Assembly: GCF_001314225.1 (NCBI RefSeq)
Contig: NZ_CP012697.1
Coordinates: forward strand, 2,108,001 to 2,172,000
Direction of reading: 5' to 3'
Source of the DNA: Microbacterium sp. No. 7
Lineage (GTDB): Bacteria; Actinomycetota; Actinomycetes; Actinomycetales; Microbacteriaceae
DNA length: 64,000 bases
In this document: one piece after another, positions 11,606-27,284 of the stretch
Numbering within the stretch: the first letter of the stretch is position 1
Layout of the letters: each line of letters opens with the position of its first letter
Notes under the pieces: generated by a model
The model's database searches: none
What the model was told of the DNA's origin: nothing
What the model saw: only the letters and a program-made list of their open reading frames with translations
Made by a program: the position numbers and the translations under genes

Positions 11606-11652
11606 CCCCGCCCCGGTGACCCACGTACACGACTGACACGAAAGACCTACGC

Positions 11653-12495
11653 ATGCTTCGCATCGCCGTGCCCAACAAGGGCATGCTCGCCGACACCGCG
11701 GCCCAGATGCTCGCCGAGGCCGGATACACCGGCCGGCGCGACTCCAAGGACCTCCACGTGCTCGACCCCGTCAACGACGTCGAGTTCTTCTACCTGCGCC
11801 CCAAGGACATCGCCACCTACGTCGGCTCGGGCGCCCTCGACGTCGGCATCACCGGCCGCGACCTGCTGCTCGACGCGCGCATGCCCGGCGCCCGCGAGGT
11901 CGAGAAGCTCGGCTTCGGCGCCTCGACCTTCCGCTTCGCCGGTCCTCCCGGACGGTTCGGCGAGCTCGCCGACCTCGACGGTCTGCGCGTCGCGACCGCC
12001 TACCCGGGCCTCGTCGACGCCTATCTCGACCGCCACGGCGTCGCCGTCGACCTCGTGCCGCTCGACGGCGCGGTCGAGTCGGCCGTGCGCCTCGGCGTCG
12101 CCGACGCGGTGGCCGACGTCGTGTCGACCGGCACGACGCTGCGTCAGGCGGGCCTGGAGATCTTCGGGCCCGTGCTGCTGGAGTCGGAGGCGGTCCTGAT
12201 CGCCTCGCCGCACGACGCGGAGGGCACCGAGACGCTGCTGCGGCGGCTGCGCGGCGTCATGGTCGCGCGACGCTACGTGCTCGTCGACTACGACCTTCCC
12301 GCGCGCCTGGTCGACGAGGCCGTGAAGATCGCCCCCGGCATCGAGTCGCCGACGATCTCGCCCCTCCGCGACCCCGAGTGGGTCGCGGTGCGCGTCATGA
12401 CGCCGCGCGCGACGGTCAACCAGGTCATGGACGCCCTGTACGCGATCGGCGCGCGGGCGATCCTCGTCACCGCGATCCACAACGCGAGGCTCTGA
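11653..12495 (+). CDS. hisG: ATP phosphoribosyltransferase, long form, 280 aa
   Basis: HisG joins ATP and PRPP, the committed and histidine-inhibited step of histidine synthesis. Signatures: [24 protein letters not shown] at the N-terminus, the periplasmic-binding-like core ([13 protein letters not shown]), and [20 protein letters not shown], which holds the PRPP-binding loop. Length (280 aa) and a C-terminal ACT-like domain of about 75 residues ([17 protein letters not shown]) mark the long, self-regulated hexameric form. The stop shares a base with the hisF start (TGATG). Confidence 0.95.
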   Translation: MLRIAVPNKGMLADTAAQMLAEAGYTGRRDSKDLHVLDPVNDVEFFYLRPKDIATYVGSGALDVGITGRDLLLDARMPGAREVEKLGFGASTFRFAGPPGRFGELADLDGLRVATAYPGLVDAYLDRHGVAVDLVPLDGAVESAVRLGVADAVADVVSTGTTLRQAGLEIFGPVLLESEAVLIASPHDAEGTETLLRRLRGVMVARRYVLVDYDLPARLVDEAVKIAPGIESPTISPLRDPEWVAVRVMTPRATVNQVMDALYAIGARAILVTAIHNARL

Positions 12496-13259
12496 TGACG
12501 CTCGCCTGCCGGGTCATCCCGTGTCTCGACGTCGCCGACGGCAAGGTGGTCAAGGGCGTCAACTTCGAGAACCTGCGCGAGATGGGCGACCCCGTGGAGC
12601 TCGCGCGCCGGTACTTCGAGCAGGGCGCCGACGAGCTCACGTTCCTCGACGTCACCGCGACGGTCGACGAGCGGGCGACGATGTTCGACGTCGTCCGCCG
12701 CACCGCGGAGCAGGTCTTCATCCCGCTGACCGTCGGCGGCGGCGTGCGCTCGGCCGACGACGTCGCGCGCCTGCTCGGCGTGGGCGCCGACAAGGTCGGC
12801 GTGAACTCGGCGGCGATCGCGCGACCGGCGCTCGTGGACGAGATCGCCGACCGGTTCGGCGCGCAGGTGCTCGTGCTGTCGCTCGACGTCAAGCGGGCGC
12901 CGGACACGCCGTCGGGCTTCGTCGTGACGACGCACGGCGGGCGCACGCTCACGACGCTCGACGCCCTGGAATGGGCGAGGGAGGCCATCGAGCGCGGCGC
13001 GGGGGAGCTGCTGGTCAACTCGATCGACGCCGACGGCACGCGCGACGGCTTCGACCTCGAGCTGATCGCGCTGATGCGCGAGATCTCCCGCGTCCCGGTG
13101 ATCGCGTCGGGCGGCGCGGGGGCGACCGAGCACTTCGCTCCCGCCATCGCCGCGGGCGCCGACGCCGTGCTCGCGGCCTCGGTCTTCCACTCCGGTCAGC
13201 TGACGATCGGCGAGGTGAAGGCCGCGCTGGCCGACGCCGGCGTCGAGGTGCGGCGATGA
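12495..13259 (+). CDS. hisF: Imidazole glycerol phosphate synthase cyclase subunit, 254 aa
   Basis: HisF uses ammonia from HisH to make IGP and AICAR. It is a TIM barrel with the N-terminal catalytic Asp in [18 protein letters not shown], phosphate sites [10 protein letters not shown] and [11 protein letters not shown], and the second catalytic Asp in [13 protein letters not shown]. hisH is not next to it in this window. ATG 12495 overlaps the hisG stop; its own stop overlaps hisI (ATGA). Confidence 0.95.
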   Translation: MTLACRVIPCLDVADGKVVKGVNFENLREMGDPVELARRYFEQGADELTFLDVTATVDERATMFDVVRRTAEQVFIPLTVGGGVRSADDVARLLGVGADKVGVNSAAIARPALVDEIADRFGAQVLVLSLDVKRAPDTPSGFVVTTHGGRTLTTLDALEWAREAIERGAGELLVNSIDADGTRDGFDLELIALMREISRVPVIASGGAGATEHFAPAIAAGADAVLAASVFHSGQLTIGEVKAALADAGVEVRR

Positions 13260-13606
13260 GCCCCGACGAGGCGATCGCGCGCGTCGCGTTCAACGGCGAC
13301 GGGCTCGTGCCCGCGGTGATCCAGCAGCACGACACCGGCGAGGTGCTCATGCTCGCGTGGATGGATGCCGAGGCGCTCCGCCGCACGCTCACGACCGGCC
13401 GCGTGACGTTCTGGTCGCGCTCCCGGGGGGAATACTGGCGCAAGGGCGACACCTCGGGTCACGTGCAGTACGTGCGGGGCGTGCGTCTCGACTGCGACGG
13501 CGACACCCTGCTCGTCACGGTGGACCAGATCGGCGCCGCCTGCCACACGGGGGACCGGACGTGCTTCGACGGCGTCGACCTGACGCCGGTGGTGGGACTG
13601 CCGTGA
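13256..13606 (+). CDS. hisI: Phosphoribosyl-AMP cyclohydrolase, 116 aa
   Basis: HisI opens the purine ring of PR-AMP, the third step of histidine synthesis. Visible: [36 protein letters not shown], and the metal site [27 protein letters not shown] with Asp-Cys-Asp and two further cysteines. It is the stand-alone form. In Mycobacterium and relatives trpE follows in this neighbourhood; here the next gene starts inside the hisI stop codon. Confidence 0.94.
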   Translation: MSPDEAIARVAFNGDGLVPAVIQQHDTGEVLMLAWMDAEALRRTLTTGRVTFWSRSRGEYWRKGDTSGHVQYVRGVRLDCDGDTLLVTVDQIGAACHTGDRTCFDGVDLTPVVGLP

Positions 13607-14196
13607 TGCGCCGCGCGCGGCTGGTCGCACTGCTCGTCATCGTCGTGGGCGGCGCCCTGGCCCTGATCTCCTCGACGCAGAGCTGGCTGCTCGTGACGCT
13701 GGGCGACACGGGCGACGTCCTCGAGGTGTCGGGCGACGCGGCGGTGCCGCTCCTCGCCCCGCTGAGCCTCGCGGCGCTCGCCCTCGGGCTCGCCCTCGCC
13801 CTCGTGGGCAGGCCGCTGCGCTATGCGTTCGGCGCCCTCGCCCTCGCGATCGGGGCGACGCTCGCCTGGTCGGCGTGGCGCATCGCCGCCGAGCATCCGC
13901 TCGACGCCGTGGCCGCCGTCGTCACCGAGGCGACGGGCCTCGCCGGCACCGCCGCGGTGTCGGCGCTCGTCTCGTCGATCTCGGCCACCGCGTGGCCCGT
14001 GCTCGCGCTGGCCGCCGCCGTCCTGATCGGCGCCGGCGGCGTGTTCACCCTCGCCACCGCGCACCGCTGGGCCGGCTCGGGGCGGCGCTACCGCACCGAC
14101 GCGGCCGAGGCCGATCGCGTCGACCGGTCGCGTCCGCACGACGCGATCGACTCGTGGGACGACCTGTCGCGCGGCGACGACCCCACGGACCGCTAG
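13606..14196 (+). CDS. Trp-operon-associated membrane protein (TIGR02234 type), 196 aa
   Basis: The role is unknown; the family is named for its constant place in actinobacterial trp loci. The protein has a basic start ([10 protein letters not shown]) and about four hydrophobic spans (near residues 7-25, 45-66, 70-90 and 120-145), with TQSWLLVTL after the first, as in the family. The charged C-terminal tail is cytoplasmic by the positive-inside rule. ATG 13606 shares its A with the hisI TGA. In Mycobacterium trpE directly precedes this gene (Rv1609, then Rv1610), so its contact with hisI here is unusual. Confidence 0.8.
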   Translation: MRRARLVALLVIVVGGALALISSTQSWLLVTLGDTGDVLEVSGDAAVPLLAPLSLAALALGLALALVGRPLRYAFGALALAIGATLAWSAWRIAAEHPLDAVAAVVTEATGLAGTAAVSALVSSISATAWPVLALAAAVLIGAGGVFTLATAHRWAGSGRRYRTDAAEADRVDRSRPHDAIDSWDDLSRGDDPTDR

Positions 14197-14199
14197 ACT
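14194..14199 (+). promoter_or_regulatory. -10 element before the DUF6704/trpCBA genes
   Basis: TAGACT overlaps the stop codon of the upstream gene and precedes a leader of about 23 bases containing AAGGAGAA before ATG 14229. It could drive trpCBA independently of the his genes. Confidence 0.5.
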
Positions 14200-14228
14200 G
14201 GCGGCATCCCGTAAGCGTAAGGAGAACC

Positions 14229-14459
14229 ATGAGCAACCCGATCGCCGACCCCGGACACGGACATTCGCCCGCCGCCTGGACGGCCGTTGTGATCATGCTG
14301 CTCGCCTTCGCGCTGGGCACGCTCTTCTTCTGGCTCGAGATGCCGGCGCTCGTCGTCGCCTCGGCGGTCCTGCTCGTGGTGGGCGCGATCGTGGGCTGGA
14401 TCATGGCGAAGGCCGGCTACGGCGTGAACGGACCCAAGTACACCCCGAAGCAGCATTGA
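14229..14459 (+). CDS. HGxxPAAW-family (DUF6704) small membrane protein, 76 aa
   Basis: This is an actinobacterial protein of unknown function. It shows the family mark HGHSPAAW at residues 10-17 and two transmembrane helices (about 18-36 and 40-62), then a short hydrophilic end ([14 protein letters not shown]). AAGGAGAA precedes ATG 14229 by a few bases. It always seems to sit at the trp locus, between the TIGR02234 protein and trpC, which suggests co-expression but not a role. Confidence 0.8.
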   Translation: MSNPIADPGHGHSPAAWTAVVIMLLAFALGTLFFWLEMPALVVASAVLLVVGAIVGWIMAKAGYGVNGPKYTPKQH

Positions 14460-14461
14460 GC

Positions 14462-15267
14462 ATGCTCGCGGACCTCACCGCGGGCGCGGTGGAGGACGCC
14501 GACGCACGCGCACAGGATCGGCCGACGGCCGTCGTGGAACGCGCCGCCCTGGCGCAGACGCCGGCCCTCGACGCCCTGGCCGCCCTCGCCCCCTCGGAGC
14601 GGGTGAAGATCATCGCCGAGGTGAAGCGCGCGAGCCCGTCCCGCGGCGACCTGGCCGCGATCCCCGACCCCGCGCACCAGGCCGGCCTCTACGAGACCGG
14701 CGGCGCCTCGGCGATCTCGGTGCTCACCGAGGGACGCCGCTTCAAGGGGTCGCTCGCCGACCTCGAGGCCGTGAAGGCCGCCGTCCGGCTGCCCGTGCTG
14801 CGCAAGGACTTCATCGCGACGGAGTACCAGGTGCTCGAGGCGCGCGCCGCGGGCGCCGATCTCGTGCTCCTCATCGTGGCGGCGCTGGAGCAGCCCGTGC
14901 TCGAGCGGCTGCACGCGCTCATCCTCGAGCTCGGGATGACCCCCCTCGTCGAGACGCACGCGCTCGACGAGGTGCACCGGGCCGCCGACGTCGGCGCGCG
15001 ACTGGTCGGCGTGAACGCCCGCGACCTGTCGACGTTCGAGCTCGACCGCGATCTGTTCGGGCGGCTCGCCGCGCACCTTCCGGCCGACGCCGTCAGGATC
15101 GCCGAGTCGGCCGTGCTCACGCCCGCCGACGTCGCCCACTACCGCGCCGCCGGCGCCGACGTCGTGCTGATCGGCGAGGCACTGGTGACCAACGACCCCG
15201 TGACGACGCTGCACGCCTTCCTGGAGGCGGGCTCGAGCGTCGCACCGACCGAACGGAGCGAGTCCAC

Positions 15268-15271
<4 letters not shown>
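14462..15271 (+). CDS. trpC: Indole-3-glycerol phosphate synthase, 269 aa
   Basis: TrpC closes the indole ring in tryptophan synthesis. It is a TIM barrel with the catalytic Lys and Glu in [15 protein letters not shown] (residues 51-65), then [26 protein letters not shown] and the phosphate-binding VLIGEALV. It is a single-function protein, not fused to TrpF. I chose ATG 14462; an in-frame TTG at 14456 would overlap the upstream stop and add two residues. The GTGA overlap with trpB indicates coupling. Confidence 0.94.
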
Positions 15272-16472
<1,201 letters not shown>

Positions 16473-16476
<4 letters not shown>

Positions 16477-17243
16477 GCCGAGTGGCCGAGGCGATCGCGG
16501 CGGCGCGCGCGGAGGGCCGCGGCGCCTTCGTCGGGTACCTGCCGCTGGGCTTCCCCGACCTGCAGACGTCGATCGACGCGGCGGTCACCCTGGCCGAGAA
16601 CGGCGCCGACATCCTCGAGCTCGGCCCTCCCTACTCCGACCCGGTGATGGACGGCACCGTCATCCAGGAGGCGACGCAGGCCGCCCTCGCGGGCGGGTTC
16701 CGCGTGCGCGACACGTTCACCGCGGTGCGGGAGATCACGGCGCGCACCGACAGGCCGGTGCTGGTCATGACCTACTGGAACCCCGTGCTGCAGTACGGCG
16801 TCGACCGCTACGCCGACGACCTCGCGGCCGCGGGAGGCGCGGGCCTCATCACGCCGGACATCACGCCGGAGGCCGCGGAGGAGTGGATCGCCGCGTCCGA
16901 GCGCACGGGTCTCGACCGCGTCTTCCTCGCGGCCCCGACGTCGACGGACGAGCGGCTCGACCTCATCGTGAAGAGCACGACGGGCTTCGTGTACACGGTC
17001 TCGACGATGGGCATCACGGGCGAGCGCGCCGAGCTCGACGCGGCCGCGCGGCGGCTCGTCGAGCGGCTCCGCGCGCACGGCGCCGAGAACGCGTGCGTCG
17101 GCATCGGCATCTCGACGCGCGAGCAGGTCGCGGGCGTGCACGAGTACGCGGACGGCGCGATCGTGGGCACGGCCCTCGTGCGCGCGCTGCGCGACGGCGG
17201 GCTCGACGGCCTCGCCGAGGCGACCCGCGCGCTCACGTCCTGA
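16473..17243 (+). CDS. trpA: Tryptophan synthase alpha chain, 256 aa
   Basis: TrpA releases indole from indole-3-glycerol phosphate and channels it to TrpB. It is a TIM barrel with catalytic Glu in [10 protein letters not shown] and Asp in PVMDGTVIQ, both present, then [12 protein letters not shown] and the phosphate site GIGISTREQ. The GP in LGPPYSDP is slightly unusual (most TrpA proteins read LGxPFSDP). Start GTG 16473 overlaps trpB. Confidence 0.95.
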
Positions 17244-17266
17244 CGTGCGCGCGGGGCGGGGCGGGC

Positions 17267-17272
17267 TAAACT
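17267..17272 (+). promoter_or_regulatory. -10 element of a leaderless lgt promoter
   Basis: TAAACT ends seven bases before GTG 17280 with no ribosome site between. Confidence 0.5.
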
Positions 17273-17279
17273 CGCGGTC

Positions 17280-18269
17280 GTGACTTTCTCCGCACTCTCC
17301 GTGGCAGCCAGCATCCCGAGCCCGAGCATCAACAGCTTCTCGATCGGCCCGGTCCCCATCCACTTCTACGCCCTGTGCATCATGACGGGGATGGTGCTGG
17401 CCGCGCTGCTCACCAACAACCGTCTCACGCGGCGAGGGGCGGAGCGGTGGGTCGTGATCGACATCGCCCTGCTCGCGGTGCCGTTCGCGATCGTCGCGGC
17501 GCGCCTGTACCACGTGTTCACGCACGCGGACTTCTACTTCCGCGAGGGCCACGAGTGGTGGAACCCCTTCGTGCGCGACGCGATCTGGAACGTCTGGGAC
17601 GGCGGCATCGCGATCTACGGGGCGCTCATCGGCGGCGCCGTGGGCGCGTGGCTCGGATGCCGGTGGACCGGCATCCGGTTCTGGACCTTCGCCGACGCGC
17701 TCGCCCCCGGCCTGCTGCTGGCGCAGGCGGTCGGCCGGTTCGGCAACTGGTTCAACCAGGAGCTGTTCGGCCTGCCCACCGACCTGCCGTGGGGCCTGGA
17801 GATCAGCGAGACCAACCCCGCCTTCCCCGCGGGACTGGAGCCGGGCACGCTGTTCCACCCCACGTTCCTCTACGAGGTCGTCTGGAACCTGATCGGCGTG
17901 TTCGTGCTGCTCTGGGCGGGGAGCCGCTTCACCCTGCAGTGGGGTCGCCTGTTCGGGCTCTACCTCGTGTGGTACAGCGCCGGACGCATCGTGTGGGAGT
18001 CGATCCGCATCGATCCGAGCGACATCATCCTCGGGCTGCGGACGAACGTGTGGGCCGCGATCATCGGCGTCGTCGTCGGCCTCGCGATCATGATCGTGCA
18101 GAAGCGCCGCCACCTCGGGCTCGAGCCCTCGCCCTACGTGGCCGATCGTATGCCGCAGGCCGACGGCGCTGTAGAATCGCAAGACACTGAGGACTACGTG
18201 GACCTGAGTGAACCGCCGGCACACGTCGAGATCGGGGCGATCGCGAAGAGCACATCCGCAACCGAATAG
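17280..18269 (+). CDS. lgt: Prolipoprotein diacylglyceryl transferase, 329 aa
   Basis: Lgt attaches diacylglycerol to the lipobox cysteine of prelipoproteins, in the membrane. Seen: about seven membrane spans, [11 protein letters not shown] (conserved His-Tyr near residue 30), IYGALIGG, and the Lgt signature [13 protein letters not shown] (near residue 155). A polar C-terminal tail of about 50 residues extends into the cytoplasm. trpA-lgt adjacency is the usual actinobacterial order. It works with lnt at 44.5-46.1 kb and with lipoproteins such as the FKBP protein at 51.7-52.6 kb. Confidence 0.95.
   Translation: MTFSALSVAASIPSPSINSFSIGPVPIHFYALCIMTGMVLAALLTNNRLTRRGAERWVVIDIALLAVPFAIVAARLYHVFTHADFYFREGHEWWNPFVRDAIWNVWDGGIAIYGALIGGAVGAWLGCRWTGIRFWTFADALAPGLLLAQAVGRFGNWFNQELFGLPTDLPWGLEISETNPAFPAGLEPGTLFHPTFLYEVVWNLIGVFVLLWAGSRFTLQWGRLFGLYLVWYSAGRIVWESIRIDPSDIILGLRTNVWAAIIGVVVGLAIMIVQKRRHLGLEPSPYVADRMPQADGAVESQDTEDYVDLSEPPAHVEIGAIAKSTSATE
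18172..18177 (+). promoter_or_regulatory. Possible -10 for gltBD inside the end of lgt
   Basis: TAGAAT lies within the last codons of lgt, about 150 bases before the gltB ATG, implying a leader near 138 bases. No convincing -35 is visible. Confidence 0.3.
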
Positions 18270-18321
18270 CAACCGTGGGCCGATGGCGTCCCCCAACACA
18301 GCACACGTGAGGACACAACAT

Positions 18322-24376
<6,055 letters not shown>

Positions 24377-24383
24377 CCTGAAC

Positions 24384-24418
24384 CATCCACCACCATCAAG
24401 ACATCCACCACCATCAAG
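24384..24418. repeat. Two tandem copies of an 18-bp unit between gltD and pyk
   Basis: catccaccaccatcaag occurs at 24384-24400 and 24402-24418. It fills most of the 58-bp spacer and ends 16 bases before the pyk GTG. No promoter hexamer is evident in it. Confidence 0.8.
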
Positions 24419-24434
24419 GACCGGAGTCATACCA

Positions 24435-25889
24435 GTGAGACGTGCGAAGATCGTCGCCACCCTGGGTCCCGCCACCGGCTCGTATGAGATGATCCGATCG
24501 ATCATCGACGCGGGCGTGGACGTGACCCGATTCAACCTCAGCCACGGAGACTACGCCGACCACGAGCAGCGCCTCGCGCACGTGCGCAAGGCCGCCGACG
24601 ACGCTGCGCGCGCCGTCGCGGTGCTCGTCGACCTGCAGGGCCCCAAGATCCGGCTCGGCCGGTTCGCGGACGGGCCCCACGAGCTCGCCGTCGGCGACGT
24701 GTTCAAGATCACGACAGAAGACATCGTCGGGACCCGGGAGATCGTCTCGACGACGTTCAAGGGCCTGCCCGACGACGTGAAGCCGGGCGACACCCTGCTG
24801 ATCGACGACGGCAAGGTGCGTGTCGAGGTCACCTCGGTCGACGGCCCCGTCGTCACGACGACCGTCGTCGTCGCGGGAGCCGTGTCGAACAACAAGGGCA
24901 TCAACCTTCCGGGCGTCGCGGTGAACGTGCCCGCCCTGAGCGAGAAGGACGAGGCCGACCTGCGCTGGGGCCTGAGGGCCGGCTGCGACATCGTCGCCCT
25001 CTCCTTCGTGCGCAGCGCCACCGACGTCACGCGCGTGCGCGTCATCATGGCCGAAGAGGGGCGTCGCGTGCCTGTCATCGCCAAGATCGAGAAGCCGCAG
25101 GCCGTCGACAACCTCGAAGAGATCATCGACGCGTTCGACGGCATCATGGTCGCACGCGGCGACCTCGGCGTGGAGCTGCCGCTCGAGGCGGTGCCGATCG
25201 TGCAGAAGCACGCCGTCGAGCTGTGCCGGCGCATGGCGAAGCCCGTGATCGTCGCGACGCAGATGCTCGAGTCGATGATCGACAGCCCCGTGCCCACGCG
25301 AGCCGAGGCAAGCGACGTGGCCAACGCGGTGCTGGACGGAGCCGACGCCGTGATGGCGTCGGGTGAGACGAGCATCGGGGCCTACCCCGTGAAGGTCGTC
25401 GAGACGATGGCGAACATCATCGACTCGACTGAGGAGCACGGGCTCGAGCGCATCCTCCCGGTCACGGCGAAGCCGCGCACGCAGGGCGGCATCATCACCC
25501 TGGCCGCCGAGGAGGTGGCCAAGTTCGTCGAGGCGAAGTACATCTGCATCTTCACGGAATCCGGTGACACCGCGCGCCGGATGTCGCGGCTGCGCTCGCG
25601 GATCCCGATGATCGCGTTCGCGACCGACCCGGCGATCCGTCGCCGCATGGCCCTCACCTGGGGCGTCCAGTCGTCGCTCGTCGATCCCGTGGCCCACACG
25701 GACCTGATGTATCTGCAGGTGGATGAGTACTTCCTGGGGCGGGGCCTGGCATCAGACGGCGACAAGGTCGTGGTGATCTCGGGCTCGCCTCCCGGAATCA
25801 TGGGCACGACCAACGACATCCGCGTGCACAAGATCGGTGACGCGGTCTACGGTCGTGCGCCGATCTACAAGGGCGAGAGCCTGGGCTGA
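24435..25889 (+). CDS. pyk: Pyruvate kinase, 484 aa
   Basis: Pyk makes pyruvate and ATP from phosphoenolpyruvate. Seen: N-terminal RRAKIVATLGPATGSYEMI, substrate-binding FNLSHGDY, LVDLQGPKIRLG, the catalytic signature VIAKIEKPQAVDNLEEI (with the essential Lys) and IMVARGDLGVELPLE, then the C-terminal allosteric domain to residue 484. Position downstream of the lgt neighbourhood matches Mycobacterium pykA. GGACCGGAG precedes GTG 24435. Confidence 0.97.
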   Translation: MRRAKIVATLGPATGSYEMIRSIIDAGVDVTRFNLSHGDYADHEQRLAHVRKAADDAARAVAVLVDLQGPKIRLGRFADGPHELAVGDVFKITTEDIVGTREIVSTTFKGLPDDVKPGDTLLIDDGKVRVEVTSVDGPVVTTTVVVAGAVSNNKGINLPGVAVNVPALSEKDEADLRWGLRAGCDIVALSFVRSATDVTRVRVIMAEEGRRVPVIAKIEKPQAVDNLEEIIDAFDGIMVARGDLGVELPLEAVPIVQKHAVELCRRMAKPVIVATQMLESMIDSPVPTRAEASDVANAVLDGADAVMASGETSIGAYPVKVVETMANIIDSTEEHGLERILPVTAKPRTQGGIITLAAEEVAKFVEAKYICIFTESGDTARRMSRLRSRIPMIAFATDPAIRRRMALTWGVQSSLVDPVAHTDLMYLQVDEYFLGRGLASDGDKVVVISGSPPGIMGTTNDIRVHKIGDAVYGRAPIYKGESLG

Positions 25890-25896
25890 GACGGCG

Positions 25897-25942
25897 AAGA
25901 GGTGTGGGGCGGATGCCGGACGGCATCCGCCCCACACCTCTT
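25897..25942. terminator. Strong bidirectional terminator between pyk and tRNA-Leu
   Basis: A perfect 21-bp stem (arms 25897-25917 and 25922-25942) with a 4-base loop GGAC begins 7 bases after the pyk stop. A-rich and T-rich edges (GAAGAGG / CCTCTTT) suit both strands, ending pyk from the left and the tRNA from the right. Confidence 0.85.
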
Positions 25943-25965
25943 TCCGCGCTCCGCGCCGCTCGTCG

Positions 25966-26048
25966 TGCCGGTGGTGGGAGTCGAACCCACACGCCCTCTC
26001 GGGCAACCGAGTTTGAGTCGGTCGCGTCTGCCATTCCGCCACACCGGC
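25966..26048 (-). tRNA. tRNA-Leu, anticodon CAA
   Basis: Read on the minus strand, GCCGGTG pairs with CACCGGC in the acceptor stem, discriminator A, no encoded CCA. The anticodon stem CCGA/TCGG closes the loop CTCAAAC, giving CAA (decodes UUG). A long variable arm (TTGCCCGAGAGGGCGT) and the T-loop GTTCGACTC confirm a class II leucine tRNA. Length 83. Confidence 0.95.
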
Positions 26049-26062
26049 AGGTGCCGCAGTCG

Positions 26063-26068
26063 ACAATA
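26063..26068 (-). promoter_or_regulatory. Possible -10 for tRNA-Leu(CAA)
   Basis: TATTGT on the minus strand lies 14 bases before the tRNA 5' end. No clear -35 is seen. Confidence 0.35.
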
Positions 26069-26094
26069 CCGCAGGAAGAGGCCGCGCCAGGCCG

Positions 26095-26100
26095 TAAGAT
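26095..26100 (+). promoter_or_regulatory. -10 element of a leaderless pdtaR promoter
   Basis: TAAGAT ends six bases before GTG 26107, with no ribosome site. Confidence 0.55.
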
Positions 26101-26106
26101 AAACGA

Positions 26107-26715
26107 GTGACTGAGCAGGAGATCAACACCGGGACCGTACCGCGTCGTGTCGTCGTGGCCGAGGACGAGTCGCTCATCCGACTCGACATCGTGGAGATCC
26201 TTCGCGACAATGGCTTCGACGTCGTGGGCGAGGCCGGCGACGGGGAGACCGCGGTGCAGCTGGCCACCGAGCTGCGTCCCGACCTGGTGATCATGGACGT
26301 GAAGATGCCCGTCCTCGACGGCATCAGCGCCGCCGACCGGCTCACGAAGAACCACATCGCCCCCGTCGTGCTCCTCACCGCCTTCAGCCAGAAGGAGCTC
26401 GTCGAGCGGGCCACCGAGGCCGGTGCGCTCGCCTACGTCGTGAAGCCGTTCACGCCCAACGACCTCCTGCCGGCGATCGAGATCGCCCTGGCCCGGTACG
26501 AGCAGATCATCACGCTCGAGGCCGAGGTCGCCGACATGGTCGAGCGCTTCGAGACCCGCAAGCTCGTCGACCGGGCGAAGGGCCTGCTCAACGAGAAGAT
26601 GGGCCTCACCGAGCCCGAGGCGTTCCGGTGGATCCAGAAGGCCTCGATGGACCGCCGTCTGACGATGCAGGACGTCGCGAAGGCGATCATCGAGCAGCTC
26701 TCCCCGAAGAAGTGA
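26107..26715 (+). CDS. pdtaR: ANTAR-domain response regulator (PdtaR type), 202 aa
   Basis: This is a two-component regulator that acts on RNA rather than DNA: ANTAR domains bind paired hairpins to prevent termination. The receiver domain (residues 13-130) has acidic EDE, phospho-acceptor Asp in LVIMDVKMPVLDG and Lys in YVVKPF. A short coiled linker (ITLEAEVADMVERFETRKLV) leads to an ANTAR three-helix domain (VDRAKGLLNEKMGLTEPEAFRWIQKASMDRRLTM). Position near polA and pyk matches Mycobacterium pdtaR (Rv1626). Its histidine kinase partner is not in this window. Confidence 0.9.
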   Translation: MTEQEINTGTVPRRVVVAEDESLIRLDIVEILRDNGFDVVGEAGDGETAVQLATELRPDLVIMDVKMPVLDGISAADRLTKNHIAPVVLLTAFSQKELVERATEAGALAYVVKPFTPNDLLPAIEIALARYEQIITLEAEVADMVERFETRKLVDRAKGLLNEKMGLTEPEAFRWIQKASMDRRLTMQDVAKAIIEQLSPKK

Positions 26716-26722
26716 GTCGAGC

Positions 26723-26781
26723 CGCCGTCCGTGGACGGCGCGTCGAGACCTTCTCCTGAGCTCGCACGCCCCTAGGCGTGC
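26723..26781. terminator. Two hairpins between convergent pdtaR and thioesterase genes
   Basis: CGCCGTC-CGTG-GACGGCG (26723-26740) follows the pdtaR stop, and GCACGCC-CCTA-GGCGTGC (26764-26781) overlaps the thioesterase stop. Either can end one strand's transcript. Confidence 0.55.
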
Positions 26782-27227
26782 GGCCCCGGCTTCCAGTTCG
26801 CCGGCAGATCGCGGATCATGTTCGTGATGCGCACCGTCGAGCAGCGGTTGCCCGCCTCGTCGGTGACGACGATCTCGTGGACGGCCATGCTGCGACCGAG
26901 GTGCAGCGGCGTGCACACGCCCGTGACGATGCCGTCGATCGCGGAGTGCGTGTGGGTCGCGTTGATGTCGACCCCGACCGCGAGCCGCCCGGGACCCGCC
27001 CACAGGTTGGCGGCCATCGACCCGAGCGACTCGCCGAGCACGACGTAGGCGCCGCCGTGCAGCAGGCCGACCGGCTGGGTGTTGCCCTTGACGGGGATCG
27101 TCGCGACGCAGCGCTCGACCGAGAACTCGAGCAGCTCCATCTCCATCTTCTCCGCGAGTCTGCCCAGGCCGCGCTTGCGGGCCCATTCCAGGCCGGGGCT
27201 GACGGCCGGGGAGTTGTCGGAAGTCAT
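26772..27227 (-). CDS. Hotdog-fold acyl-CoA thioesterase, 151 aa
   Basis: It is a PaaI/MenI-type hotdog protein likely to hydrolyse acyl- or aryl-CoA esters. The family core is clear: NTQPVGLLHGGAYVVLGESLGSMAA (residues 47-72), with the HGG loop and the Glu that acts as catalytic base, then VGVDINATHTHSA. One domain, usual length. GGTGAGCA upstream of ATG 27227 is a fair ribosome site. The gene lies between pdtaR and polA. The true substrate is not shown; DHNA-CoA for menaquinone is one option. Confidence 0.82.
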   Translation of the reverse strand: MTSDNSPAVSPGLEWARKRGLGRLAEKMEMELLEFSVERCVATIPVKGNTQPVGLLHGGAYVVLGESLGSMAANLWAGPGRLAVGVDINATHTHSAIDGIVTGVCTPLHLGRSMAVHEIVVTDEAGNRCSTVRITNMIRDLPANWKPGPHA

Positions 27228-27250
27228 TGCTCACCTTTGAAGGAAACCGG

Positions 27251-27278
27251 TTCGGATGTCCGCGCCCGCGTCTAGGCT
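27251..27278 (+). promoter_or_regulatory. Leaderless polA promoter
   Basis: TTCGGA (27251-27256), a 16-base spacer and TAGGCT (27273-27278). GTG 27285 starts six bases after the -10. Confidence 0.5.
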
Positions 27279-27284
27279 GGCAGG

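Noticed and set aside
14197..14228. Trp attenuator or T-box before trpC
   Set aside because: No Trp-rich leader peptide or antiterminator stem can be drawn in this short region.
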